Below, piece after piece: positions 34,392 to 42,464 of a stretch of 42,471 nucleotides of DNA (its first letter is position 1; every line of letters starts with the position of its first letter). Origin of the DNA: Candidatus Poribacteria bacterium (GTDB lineage Bacteria > Poribacteria > WGA-4E > WGA-3G); NCBI GenBank assembly GCA_028824685.1, contig JAPPCZ010000008.1:1-42471 (forward strand). The letters are read 5' to 3'. Made by a program: the position numbers and the translations under genes. The notes beneath the pieces are model-generated. The model was not told the DNA's origin. It made no database searches and was given only the letters and a program-made list of their open reading frames with translations.

Positions 34392-34925
34392 ATGACACAA
34401 CAAAATGATCCAACACAAACCCCTGAAGCCACACAAAACGATCCAACACAAACCCTTGAAGCCACAACGTTGCGTGAGATGTTTCAAGGGCCCGTGCTGC
34501 TCGTAACTTATGAAGGCATCAAAAAGGTAAATATCACAGAAATAGAGAAATATGAGATCCATACATCTACAGGAGCGTTTCATAAAGTAGATGTTCTTTT
34601 CTCTCTGATGCCAGAATCCGCGGAAAAATTAGACAACGCTTTGCGGGTAAACAAAGAAGTTGAAGAGCAAAAACTCCGAACCGATAAAGACCCACATAAA
34701 CGACCAAAAATCATCGGGAAACGCCCTATGCGCAAGTTGGCACAGAAAAACGTTAAGGTGACACTCCGAAACGGGCACATTCTTTACGGTATACCGATAG
34801 AATACAACGAGTATAACTTTACAATGAACGTGAATAACCAGATGGTACTCGTCTATAGACACGCCGTTTATCAGTTCGAAATCGTCAACACACAAAATAA
34901 AGAATCAACAGCCACTGAAAAATAG
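34392..34925 (+). CDS. Hfq/Sm-like RNA-binding protein with long N-terminal extension
   Basis: The 177-residue protein ends with a region strongly recalling the Hfq Sm fold: VKVTLRNGHILYGIPIEYNEYNFTM (Sm1-like, compare VTVYLVNGIKLQG), then MVLVYRHAVYQF (Sm2-like, compare LVYKHAIS). In the middle, LREMFQGPVLLVTYEGIKKVNITEIEKYEIHT may be a degenerate second Sm-like unit. The N-terminus has two tandem copies of QNDPTQTxEAT. Hfq is usually 70-110 residues, so this is an enlarged relative; RNA binding is inferred. The start is ATG 34392, 8 bases after GGAGG; the frame opens earlier at a TTG overlapping that Shine-Dalgarno sequence. Confidence 0.68.
   Translation: MTQQNDPTQTPEATQNDPTQTLEATTLREMFQGPVLLVTYEGIKKVNITEIEKYEIHTSTGAFHKVDVLFSLMPESAEKLDNALRVNKEVEEQKLRTDKDPHKRPKIIGKRPMRKLAQKNVKVTLRNGHILYGIPIEYNEYNFTMNVNNQMVLVYRHAVYQFEIVNTQNKESTATEK
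34401..34466 (+). repeat. 33-bp tandem duplication in the Sm-like gene
   Basis: Two consecutive 33-base units (34401-34433 and 34434-34466) differ at only two positions and encode the repeated QNDPTQT(P/L)EAT peptide. The duplication keeps the frame and lies in the disordered N-terminus. Confidence 0.85.
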
Positions 34926-34983
34926 AATACATTTTACTTTGGCACAGAATTTGCTCGTGTTAAAAGTGAGTTAGACTAAACCG

Positions 34984-35045
34984 GTAGGTTGGGTTGAACG
35001 GACACCTATTTTGGGTGTTGCTTGCGCAGGTTCAATCTAACCTAC
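34984..35045. repeat. diverged palindromic repeat, GTAGGTTGGGTTGAAC type
   Basis: GTAGGTTGGGTTGAAC (34984-34999) and its inverted counterpart 35030-35045 match at 14 of 16 positions. A smaller hairpin (ACACC with GGGTGT) lies inside. It resembles the GTAGGTCGGGTAGAG palindromes in outline but has a different interior. It sits just upstream of the third PhyH gene. Confidence 0.65.
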
Positions 35046-35082
35046 GCGCTATTTTTTTATATTCAACGAAAGGAGGCGTCCA

Positions 35083-35979
35083 ATGGAAACCGAACAGAAA
35101 TATCGTATTGCACCAACCGGATTCACAGCAGAACAGTGGGAAAAGTTCAAAGAAGATGGTATTATCTTCATTGAAGACGCCATCTCCGATGAAGATATTG
35201 ACACCTATAAAGATGCGATAGATCGTGTTGCTGCTACCAATTCGAAATGGACGCCAGGTGGCTATCTCGGCATGGAGAACATAGTCGAACGCGACCCTGT
35301 GTTTACAAGTTTAATTGATCACAAACGGCATGTCGGTTTCGCCTACGACCTTTTCGGAGAACTTCTTAAACTACATCAAAGTCAATTTTTCCTACGCCCG
35401 CCCGGTGGTAAACAATACAACATTTGGCATCCCGATGGCGCACGGGCGCTTCCCTACGGCGTGTTTTCGCCAAAATTGCCGCTCCAAATCAAAATCGGAT
35501 ATTGGTTGACAGACCTCCCACATGAGAAGATGGGTAATCTCGTTGTGTTGCCGGGAAGCCATCGTCAGCAGTATATGGATGGATACGATACCCACAATAG
35601 CATTCCGGGAGAACTGATTGTCTGTCCCCGTAAAGGCACAATGACGGTGATGCACTCCAGTATCTGGCATCGTGTAGAACCGAACGAAAGCGATGTAGTC
35701 CGCTACAACATCTTTGTGGCGTATTGTCCATCGTGGGTTACCCCTGCGGATCGGTTTCACTCCTCGCCAGAATGGTTAGAAACGCTCAATCGTGAACAAC
35801 GCATCATCATGCGGAGTTATAAACATGCGTATCATAACGCCAAGCCTCCTGCTTCCGATTTTCCACTCTTTCTCGAACGTGACACCGGTTTTGAGGCAGA
35901 CGAGGGGAAGTATTTAGATCACGTGCAATTACACAGACGAAAACGACAGACAGTGGCTGAACGACTTGTCGAAATGTAA
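35083..35979 (+). CDS. phytanoyl-CoA dioxygenase (PhyH) family protein, third copy
   Basis: This 298-residue PhyH protein has H116-P-D118 (WHPDG) and H196 (IWHRVEPN) as the Fe(II) triad, with R205 or a nearby Arg (SDVVR) as the 2-oxoglutarate contact. WEKFKEDGIIFIEDAISDEDI and GNLVVLPGSHRQQYMDG are typical. AAAGGAGGCG is a strong Shine-Dalgarno sequence before ATG 35083. The ABC permease gene begins 12 bases after its stop, so it is the likely first gene of an ABC-OMP-TRAP operon. That context suggests it modifies a transported or exported compound. Substrate unknown. Confidence 0.88.
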   Translation: METEQKYRIAPTGFTAEQWEKFKEDGIIFIEDAISDEDIDTYKDAIDRVAATNSKWTPGGYLGMENIVERDPVFTSLIDHKRHVGFAYDLFGELLKLHQSQFFLRPPGGKQYNIWHPDGARALPYGVFSPKLPLQIKIGYWLTDLPHEKMGNLVVLPGSHRQQYMDGYDTHNSIPGELIVCPRKGTMTVMHSSIWHRVEPNESDVVRYNIFVAYCPSWVTPADRFHSSPEWLETLNREQRIIMRSYKHAYHNAKPPASDFPLFLERDTGFEADEGKYLDHVQLHRRKRQTVAERLVEM

Positions 35980-35991
35980 GGTCAATCAAAA

Positions 35992-37170
35992 ATGAAAAAT
36001 CTGTTCCTTAAAGACATGCGGTATCGTCGAGCCAGAGTTGTGCTAACAGTTCTCGGTATCACCGTGCTGATTTCGCTGATTCTGCTATTAGGTGGAATTA
36101 TGAACGGCATGCGTATTCAAGCACAACAATATGTGAAATCTACAGGTGCCGATATCTGGATTTCTGCCGAAGGCTCTGGTGGCGCATTCATTGGGTTTTC
36201 ACTATTGGATGAGGAACACATGGCATTTTTGAAGGCATCGCCCGGATTAGTCCCTGATTCTGCCTCCCCACTGATCTTTGCACAAGCACGACCTAACGTT
36301 CGTGGGAAACCCACGAAAGCGATGGTAGTTGGTTATACGTTAGGAAAACTCGGAGGCCCGAAACATGTTGTTGAAGGCAGAATGTTTAAACCGCGTCAGT
36401 TTGCGGATTATCGTCCTGAAGACCCTGTTCCTTATGAGGTAATTGTTGATGAAAAAATGGGACTTGAAGTTGGCGAATTGATCTCTATCAGCAAAGAAAA
36501 AGTGCGAGTTGTCGGCAAAGCTAAAAGCCTAATGTTCGTTCTGGATACCCCTTTGCTTTTTATGGATGTCCGTGCGGCACAGAAAGTTTTTCTTGAAAAC
36601 ACGCCGTATGTCAATATGATGGTTGCCAAATCAAACAAAAATGAAAATCCTACAAAGGTCGCTGCGAATTTAGATGCGTTCGAAACTATTGAAGTACGCA
36701 CATTGGAACATACACTTAAGGACATTATGGAGTATTGGGTTGACAATCCGATGAAAGCGGTGCAATTTTTGCGAGTCATGCTATGGTTAGCTGCAGGTTT
36801 GATCGTTGGGATGATTACTTATGTAACAATGCTTGAAAAGACACAGGAAATTGGCGTGTTAAAAGCCATCGGTGCTTCAAACGGTTATGTCATGGCACTT
36901 CTATTAAAACAGGTCGCCCTAATCTCAGTCATCGGTGTACTGCTTGGACTTATCTTATCCTACATATTTGCAGTTGCAGCACCTATCTTCGTAGCAATTA
37001 ATTTAGTTGAATCCATCATTGTTGTGTGTATTAGTTTCGTTGTATGTTGTGGAAGTGGTTACCTTGCAGCACGGAAAGCGATTATGGTTGATCCGATGAT
37101 AGCGTTTCGTGGTGAGATCGATTTCGGCATAACACACCAGAATCAAAGTTTTGGGGACACTGATTCCTAA
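35992..37170 (+). CDS. MacB/LolCDE-like ABC transporter permease (FtsX fold)
   Basis: The 392-residue protein has an N-terminal membrane helix (about residues 14-36), a large extracytoplasmic domain (about 40-255) and three C-terminal helices in the FtsX arrangement. The signature loop after the first of these is EKTQEIGVLKAIGASNGYVM. This topology is that of MacB, LolC/E and DevC permeases, which work with an ATPase of the LolD type to move lipoproteins, peptides or other substrates by mechanotransmission. The ATPase follows at 37506, but a 335-base gap with palindromes and a TIR element separates them. Substrate unknown. Confidence 0.87.
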   Translation: MKNLFLKDMRYRRARVVLTVLGITVLISLILLLGGIMNGMRIQAQQYVKSTGADIWISAEGSGGAFIGFSLLDEEHMAFLKASPGLVPDSASPLIFAQARPNVRGKPTKAMVVGYTLGKLGGPKHVVEGRMFKPRQFADYRPEDPVPYEVIVDEKMGLEVGELISISKEKVRVVGKAKSLMFVLDTPLLFMDVRAAQKVFLENTPYVNMMVAKSNKNENPTKVAANLDAFETIEVRTLEHTLKDIMEYWVDNPMKAVQFLRVMLWLAAGLIVGMITYVTMLEKTQEIGVLKAIGASNGYVMALLLKQVALISVIGVLLGLILSYIFAVAAPIFVAINLVESIIVVCISFVVCCGSGYLAARKAIMVDPMIAFRGEIDFGITHQNQSFGDTDS

Positions 37171-37218
37171 TGTAATTGAAGGTTGTGCATAAAAACTGAT
37201 TTAAACAAGCACTTAAAG

Positions 37219-37281
37219 GTAGTAGGCACGCTCCGCGTGCCGTAACTATATGCAAAGAGGCGCAATAAATTGCGCGACTAC
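37219..37281. repeat. double-hairpin palindrome closed by GTAGT/ACTAC
   Basis: Within GTAGT (37219-37223) and ACTAC (37277-37281) lie two hairpins: GGCACGC/GCGTGCC (37225-37241) and GCGCAAT/ATTGCGC (37260-37275). An 18-base linker separates them. The RNA or single-stranded DNA would fold as a three-way junction. It sits after the ABC permease gene. Confidence 0.75.
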
Positions 37282-37318
37282 AAACGCCTAATCTTAAAAA
37301 AGTATAGAATTCAAATGC

Positions 37319-37491
37319 AACTATAATAACCTAAGTTGCCACCTATGTAGCACAATCTGTTAGATTGTGCCTGTGAGAACGCAAACTGACAGTTTGCGCT
37401 ACGAAATCTTGAGAAAAACGAAGAATTCACTATTAAAAGCGGTGCTTGTATGTCTAAAATCTTGTAGATAGCAACTTAGGTTATTATAGTT
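37319..37491. mobile_element. 173-bp MITE-like element with 21-bp terminal inverted repeats
   Basis: The first 21 bases (37319-37339, beginning AACTATAATAACC) are the exact reverse complement of the last 21 (37471-37491). The 131-base interior has no coding frame but holds a double-hairpin palindrome at 37347-37402. Size, perfect terminal repeats and noncoding content fit a non-autonomous miniature element. No clear target-site duplication was found and no transposase is in the window. It ends 15 bases before the ATPase start codon, between two genes expected to form one operon. Confidence 0.6.
37347..37402. repeat. second double-hairpin palindrome, nested in the TIR element
   Basis: GTAG (37347-37350) and CTAC (37399-37402) close two hairpins: CACAATCT/AGATTGTG (37351-37369) and CGCAAACTG/CAGTTTGCG (37380-37398). 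This is the same layout as 37219-37281 with different stem sequences. Pairing is kept while sequence changes, indicating that structure matters. Confidence 0.75.
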
Positions 37492-37505
37492 AAAGGGAAT
37501 GTATC

Positions 37506-38180
37506 ATGGCAACAATCATAGAAGGAATTGGCTTAACCAAACGTTTTGGCACGGGTGAAGCTGCTGTCGTCGCAATCGATTCGGTTGATATCCGAATCGA
37601 AGAACGTGAATTGGTGATGATTATGGGAGACAGCGGATGTGGAAAAACGACCTTGATTAGCCTTCTTGGATGCATTTTAACACCAGATGCGGGGGAACTC
37701 CGAATTGATGGTGAAGCAATAAATCCAGCGAATCAAGACTTGAGCGTAATTCGACGACAAAAGATTGGGTTCGTTTTTCAGTTGTTCCATCTCTTGCCGT
37801 ATCTCACCGCTCTTGAAAACGTTATGGTTGCCATGGACATTGCCAAGGCAAATGCTTCCGAAGCAGAAAAACGCTCGACAGAATTGCTCACCAGAGTCGG
37901 ATTAAGTGAACGCCTGCACCACCGTCCTGCCCAGCTATCTGGCGGTGAAAAACAACGCGTCTCTTTTGCCCGTGCACTTGCGAACCGACCCAAAATCATC
38001 TTTGCTGATGAACCAACCGCCAACTTAGATAGCCGCCAAAGCGACAACTTGATGAACCTAATTCAAGAATTACGACAAGAACACCAAACCACCATCGCCA
38101 TTGTAACTCATCATCAAGGGCTAAAAGAGAACGCTGACCGTACAATTCACATGAAAGATGGAAGGATTGTTGCAGCTTGA
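37506..38180 (+). CDS. LolD/MacB-like ABC transporter ATPase
   Basis: The 224-residue ATPase has Walker A GDSGCGKTT (residues 41-49), a Q loop within GFVFQLFHLLPYLTALENV, the ABC signature LSGGEKQRVSFARAL, Walker B IIFADEPTANLD and an H loop (VTHH). The HLLPYLTALENV stretch is typical of the LolD/MacB/FtsE group. It pairs with the FtsX-type permease upstream. AAAGGGA lies before ATG 37506, just outside the end of the TIR element, so translation signals survived the presumed insertion. The next gene overlaps its stop (TTGA). Confidence 0.93.
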   Translation: MATIIEGIGLTKRFGTGEAAVVAIDSVDIRIEERELVMIMGDSGCGKTTLISLLGCILTPDAGELRIDGEAINPANQDLSVIRRQKIGFVFQLFHLLPYLTALENVMVAMDIAKANASEAEKRSTELLTRVGLSERLHHRPAQLSGGEKQRVSFARALANRPKIIFADEPTANLDSRQSDNLMNLIQELRQEHQTTIAIVTHHQGLKENADRTIHMKDGRIVAA

Positions 38181-39565
38181 AAAATAATACTGTATTTTTC
38201 GTATTTAGTCGTGGTGTTTTTGCGTCAACCATTTTTATTTTAACAATAGTCTCTCCAATTTCCGCCCAGGAACGATTAACACCACTCGCAGAGCAACACT
38301 TCTTAACAAGTGGATTCTACGGTGGCGGTTTAACATTTATCAATGGGGATGCCTATGTCAGGATTCAACTTCAACCGGAGATTCCACTCGGAAAAATCGG
38401 TATCGGCTTTGACCTTGTTTTACTTTACAACCCTTACGCAGAAAATGCCGAAGATCAATTCCTTGCTGAGGATGCTGAAGCATGGGACAGCGCAAGCACA
38501 TGGTTAAGGTTGATTCGCTACATCAGCTACGGTGATCCTTACGACCCTTTTTACTTTCGCCTCGGAGAGTTCGATTTTCTAACAATCGGACACGGATCAA
38601 TTATGTCTGGTTATTCTAACCATGATCGGCGTGGTCTGCACCTGAACTTAAGAAAATCTCATAACCGATACGGTGTGGAAATGATGGTGAATGATCTCGG
38701 ATATCCCACAATTTACGGTGGGCGTGGATTTTTTCGCCCTTTTCAACGCCCAGAAAATAACAATCTGCTAACACGATTTGAACTCGGGGCTACCTATCTG
38801 ATCGATATTGACCCAGATTCACAGCAAAAAAACGAAGAACCTTTGGACGCTGTCGGTTTTGATGTAGGATTTCCTATTATAGAACGAGATTCTTTTCGGC
38901 TCGATCTATATGACGATATCGTTATGATAAATCCACCCCCTAATCCAGAAGATTTTGCGTTAGAGTCCATAGCAGATAAAGAAAAATCTAAACCACATTC
39001 AGAAAACGCCGTAAATGAATTGGGATGGGGTAACGCTATTGGCATTGGTTTCGCTGCTACCAAAGCCATTTTCAAATTTGAGTACCGTATCTTTAGTGAT
39101 GGCTACATTCCCGCTGTGTTTGATTATACCTATGAAACCGGGCTGCCAGAATTTTGGGGCTACGAGACGAACAATGCATTGAGACGCGGATTTTTCACAC
39201 AACTCATCTGGCAACCGATGCCGCAACTCCATTTTTTAGGTGCTTATGAATACTATGACAACTATACACCTAAAATCTATCTTGGTTTTAAAGAATCTGG
39301 ATTAGTTCCACGTATGACGTTTCGAGCATTCTATACAAAACGGAATATCGGTGAAGATAAAGATACAAATTTTATTTCTGATCTCTTCGACCTGGATGAA
39401 AAGTCGGCACTCAGTCTTGAAATCCGTTATGCAATCTTTCCACCTATGCAAACAATTTTTATTAAAGAGTATCGATTCAGGCGTGTCCAAACGGATGAAG
39501 GCACTTCACAATTCGAACCGATCCATAAAACTTCCATCATGGTAGGGGTTACAACTGATTTTTAG
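38177..39565 (+). CDS. outer-membrane beta-barrel protein
   Basis: The 462-residue product has a signal peptide (ending near VSPISA, residue 30) and then many alternating, aromatic-flanked strands (GIGFDLVLLYNP, FYFRLGEFDFLT, FFTQLIWQPM, MTFRAFYTK). It ends in Phe (GVTTDF), as expected for a barrel inserted by BamA. The family is not recognised. It starts at TTG 38177, whose TTGA overlaps the ATPase stop TGA by 4 bases, implying coupling. With the ABC pair it may form a path across both membranes. Substrate unknown. Confidence 0.75.
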   Translation: MKNNTVFFVFSRGVFASTIFILTIVSPISAQERLTPLAEQHFLTSGFYGGGLTFINGDAYVRIQLQPEIPLGKIGIGFDLVLLYNPYAENAEDQFLAEDAEAWDSASTWLRLIRYISYGDPYDPFYFRLGEFDFLTIGHGSIMSGYSNHDRRGLHLNLRKSHNRYGVEMMVNDLGYPTIYGGRGFFRPFQRPENNNLLTRFELGATYLIDIDPDSQQKNEEPLDAVGFDVGFPIIERDSFRLDLYDDIVMINPPPNPEDFALESIADKEKSKPHSENAVNELGWGNAIGIGFAATKAIFKFEYRIFSDGYIPAVFDYTYETGLPEFWGYETNNALRRGFFTQLIWQPMPQLHFLGAYEYYDNYTPKIYLGFKESGLVPRMTFRAFYTKRNIGEDKDTNFISDLFDLDEKSALSLEIRYAIFPPMQTIFIKEYRFRRVQTDEGTSQFEPIHKTSIMVGVTTDF

Positions 39566-39571
39566 TATCCT

Positions 39572-41467
39572 ATGGAACAAACAGACACAAAAGAAGTTGC
39601 TGCGTTTACAACACAACGTTCTGAATTAAAGGGTATTTCAAAGTGGATTTTTGAGATTAGTGCTGTCTTTTTTGTCGGTTTCTACATCTATAGTGCGGGT
39701 TTCGGTTCTGCTGCTGAACAATTCCATCTCGGTTTATACCTACTTTTTACATTCTCCCTAATTGGCATTCTCTATAAATTCCGCCAAAGTTCTCCTGCCT
39801 CGCGTCCATCCATTATTGACATGCTGCTTGTGTGTTTGAGTGTCTGTGCAATCGGTTATTGGATTATAGATTATCCCAATATTGTAAACCGAGCAGGGGC
39901 ATACAAAGATTTAGATGTTGTCATGGGGGCAATCGGGCTCATCATAAGTTTTGAAATGAGCAGACGCACGGTCGGATGGGGATTACCTATTATCGCCGCT
40001 GTCGGTATTCTATATGCCTTGTTTGGTCATATTATGCCGGAAACTATCTCACACCCAGGCTTCTCGTTCAGACGAATTATCGAACACTGCTTTTTTGGTC
40101 AAGATGGGATTTTCGGTATTATGGCAAACGTGATGGCGACTTATGTAATTCTTTTTATCTTTTTTGGTGCGTTTTTGGAGAAATCTGGTGTAGGTCAATT
40201 CTTCATCGACCTACCGATGTCGTTGACAGGCAAATCAATTGGTGGTGCTGCTAAGGTTTCTGTTGTTACCTCTGGTTTCTTCGGTTCTGTTGCGGGAAGT
40301 GCCATCGCAAACACTGTTACCACTGGAGCTTTTACGATTCCGTTGATGAAGCGGACCGGTTTCCGTCCACATATCGCAGGTGCTGTTGAAGCATCAGCCT
40401 CGGTTGGAGGACAATTCTTACCACCTGTGATGGGGGCAGGCGCATTCCTGATAGCAGAAAGGACAGGAGCACCTTATAGCAAAATCGCGCTCATATCAAT
40501 TGTGCCTGCAGTTCTCTATTTTTTATCTGTATGGGTAATGGTACATTTTGAGGCAAAGAAACAGGGACTTGAACCGATACCAGAATCAGAAATACCCAAA
40601 CTCTTTACACTTCTTAAAACGGGTTGGTTTTACCTATTACCGTTGATAACGCTCATTCTATCTCTTATGAGGGGGTATTCTGCTTACAAATCAGCGTTTT
40701 TCTCAATTCTCGTCACGATTGTAGTCAGTTACTTCCGCCCGGAAACAAGGTTAACACCGAAACGTATTTGGGAAGCGATGGTCACCGGTGCTAAAAACTC
40801 ACTTGCTATTGGCGGTGCAGTTGGCACGATAGGTATAATTGTTGCCATCATTGATCTGACAGGTTTAGGTAGGATATTTCCAGATTTAGTGTTATCAGTC
40901 GCAGGGGATAACAGAGCAATTGCAGTGTTACTCCTCGCAGCCGCCTCCTTAATCTTAGGGATGGGAATTCCGGTCACTGCCGCCTATCTCATCACCTCAT
41001 CACTCGCTGTGCCAATTCTTACAACGCCGGAGATGGGTATACCAGTCATTGCTGCTCACTTGATTATCTTCTGGCTCAGCCAAGATTCCAATATCACGCC
41101 ACCCGTTGCGTTAGGGGCTTATGCAGGTGCAGCCATCGCACGTGCAGACCCATGGAAAACAGGATGGGCATGCTTTAAGTTCGCCAAATTGCTATACATC
41201 ATGCCTCTCTTGTTTGCCTATACACATATCTTATTTATTGCAGGCACACCATTTCAATATGTGATGTCTGTCGTAACAGCATTGGTCGGTACTGTCATCT
41301 TTTCTATTGTGACGATGGGCTACTTTATGCGGAAAACGCACTGGTATGAATCTATTCTACTCGCGCTTGCAGCTTTTTTGGCATACACCAATACTCTCTG
41401 GACTTTCATTCCTGCGATAGCACTTGTCGGCATTGTGTTCGTTTATCAGAAACGTACCAAAGCATAG
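39572..41467 (+). CDS. TRAP transporter fused permease (4TM/12TM)
   Basis: The 631-residue polytopic protein is a TRAP permease in which the small and large membrane subunits are fused. SGFFGSVAGSAIANTVTTGAFTIPLMKR and EASASVGGQFLPPVMGAGAFLIAE are typical of the large subunit, followed by GMGIPVTAAYLITSSLAVP and SNITPPVALGAYAGAAIA. Such transporters are secondary importers driven by ion gradients and need a periplasmic binding protein, often of the TAXI type. None is in the window. It begins 6 bases after the barrel stop and is probably cotranscribed. Substrate unknown. Confidence 0.92.
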   Translation: MEQTDTKEVAAFTTQRSELKGISKWIFEISAVFFVGFYIYSAGFGSAAEQFHLGLYLLFTFSLIGILYKFRQSSPASRPSIIDMLLVCLSVCAIGYWIIDYPNIVNRAGAYKDLDVVMGAIGLIISFEMSRRTVGWGLPIIAAVGILYALFGHIMPETISHPGFSFRRIIEHCFFGQDGIFGIMANVMATYVILFIFFGAFLEKSGVGQFFIDLPMSLTGKSIGGAAKVSVVTSGFFGSVAGSAIANTVTTGAFTIPLMKRTGFRPHIAGAVEASASVGGQFLPPVMGAGAFLIAERTGAPYSKIALISIVPAVLYFLSVWVMVHFEAKKQGLEPIPESEIPKLFTLLKTGWFYLLPLITLILSLMRGYSAYKSAFFSILVTIVVSYFRPETRLTPKRIWEAMVTGAKNSLAIGGAVGTIGIIVAIIDLTGLGRIFPDLVLSVAGDNRAIAVLLLAAASLILGMGIPVTAAYLITSSLAVPILTTPEMGIPVIAAHLIIFWLSQDSNITPPVALGAYAGAAIARADPWKTGWACFKFAKLLYIMPLLFAYTHILFIAGTPFQYVMSVVTALVGTVIFSIVTMGYFMRKTHWYESILLALAAFLAYTNTLWTFIPAIALVGIVFVYQKRTKA

Positions 41468-41468
41468 G

Positions 41469-42326
41469 CTAACGCTTCGGTGTGTCTACAATCTCTTGAA
41501 GTCGTTTTAAAATCTCATCTGCTGCACGCCGAGATGTGTCATCATTGAAATCATCTACTGCCTTGCCCGCTTGGTATAAATTCCCCAGATAGTATCGTTG
41601 AAAAATAAAGTACGTCCATGTTACCGCATTTACGTAATGTCTATCCAGAACGCTATCAACAGCAACAAAGCCAAAAACGCCATTTAGTGCAAGCGCGTTT
41701 AATCCATCTCGCCAATTGCCAGCGTAGACCTGTCCTGCTCCCGGAAGAATTGCGGATAACACCTTAGCGACTTTGGGAGATTTCTGTGGTAGATTAACCG
41801 CCTCCTCTAAAAGTTTATCCAGCCTTTCATCTGCGGTATAGTGTCGTAACACCTCGAGCGCTTCTTCCCATTGAAACTGATAAACGTAAACAACAGCTTG
41901 CAAGAAAAGTGCACGTTGATACAGTGGTCCGGAGGTTGTACGCATTGCTACCCTAATCAATTCAAATCGGGCAAGATCGTAATTCTGTGAGGCAATCAGT
42001 GTTACTGCGAGTTCAAGTTGATATTCCGATTTTTCTTCGTGATTCAAGGCGTGAAGCACAGCATTTCGCAGCGTTGAAATTGCTTCCTGCCATAATCCTT
42101 GTGTCCTATAGGCGATTCCGATTTTCTGATAGGCACTTGCTGCACGCGCATCATCAGGATGAAAAAACAGAAAACGTTTGTATTCTGTAATGGCAGCATC
42201 ATAATTACCCAATTTAGAAAAATGATCGCCAAGAGCAAGGAGATTCTCTTCTGCAATTGAAGTGAAATTGCAGAAAAATGAGAGAATAAGGACAAGAAAA
42301 AATAATGTAATACGTTTCAAATTCAT
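41469..42326 (-). CDS. exported TPR protein with TM2-like C-terminal segments
   Basis: The 285-residue protein has a signal or anchor helix (ITLFFLVLILSFFCNFTSIA), then tetratricopeptide repeats (about residues 28-160) with the spacing LGNYDAAITEYKRFLFFHPDDARAAS, GLWQEAISTLRNAV and QFQWEEALEVLR. A C-terminal part has SAILPGAGQVYAGNWRDGLNALALNGVFG, which resembles TM2-type membrane hairpins. TPRs mediate protein-protein contact. It converges on the TRAP gene with a 1-base gap and no clear terminator. Upstream, the window ends with AT-rich sequence. Function unknown. Confidence 0.78.
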   Translation of the reverse strand: MNLKRITLFFLVLILSFFCNFTSIAEENLLALGDHFSKLGNYDAAITEYKRFLFFHPDDARAASAYQKIGIAYRTQGLWQEAISTLRNAVLHALNHEEKSEYQLELAVTLIASQNYDLARFELIRVAMRTTSGPLYQRALFLQAVVYVYQFQWEEALEVLRHYTADERLDKLLEEAVNLPQKSPKVAKVLSAILPGAGQVYAGNWRDGLNALALNGVFGFVAVDSVLDRHYVNAVTWTYFIFQRYYLGNLYQAGKAVDDFNDDTSRRAADEILKRLQEIVDTPKR

Positions 42327-42458
42327 TGAAAATCAAACTGGTTACAGATATTGGGGATGTGGTTTATTCAGTTTAACATATTCAGACCTACTTTGCAATC
42401 CTGTTTTAAGTCATGGGTGTGTAAAGTTTTTGTCACTAATTATTTTTTGAAAATTAAC

Positions 42459-42464
42459 TTGACA
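42459..42464 (+). promoter_or_regulatory. isolated TTGACA at the window edge
   Basis: A perfect -35-like TTGACA lies 7 bases from the end of the window, reading outward. The matching -10 region would be beyond the window, so this is only suggestive. Confidence 0.2.

Noticed and set aside
34362..34583. 73-residue minus-strand frame opposite the Sm-like gene
   Set aside because: It arises from the complement of the 33-bp tandem repeat and has no supporting signal.
35392..35760. 122-residue minus-strand frame inside the third PhyH gene
   Set aside because: The PhyH metal triad and length are intact on the plus strand.
41445..41495. Imperfect palindrome between the TRAP and TPR genes as a bidirectional terminator
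   Set aside because: The stem is about 7 of 8 pairs with no T-tract on either side, and it overlaps both gene ends.
42262..42450. 62-residue plus-strand frame at the end of the window
   Set aside because: It overlaps the start of the TPR gene in antisense, with no ribosome binding site or recognisable composition.
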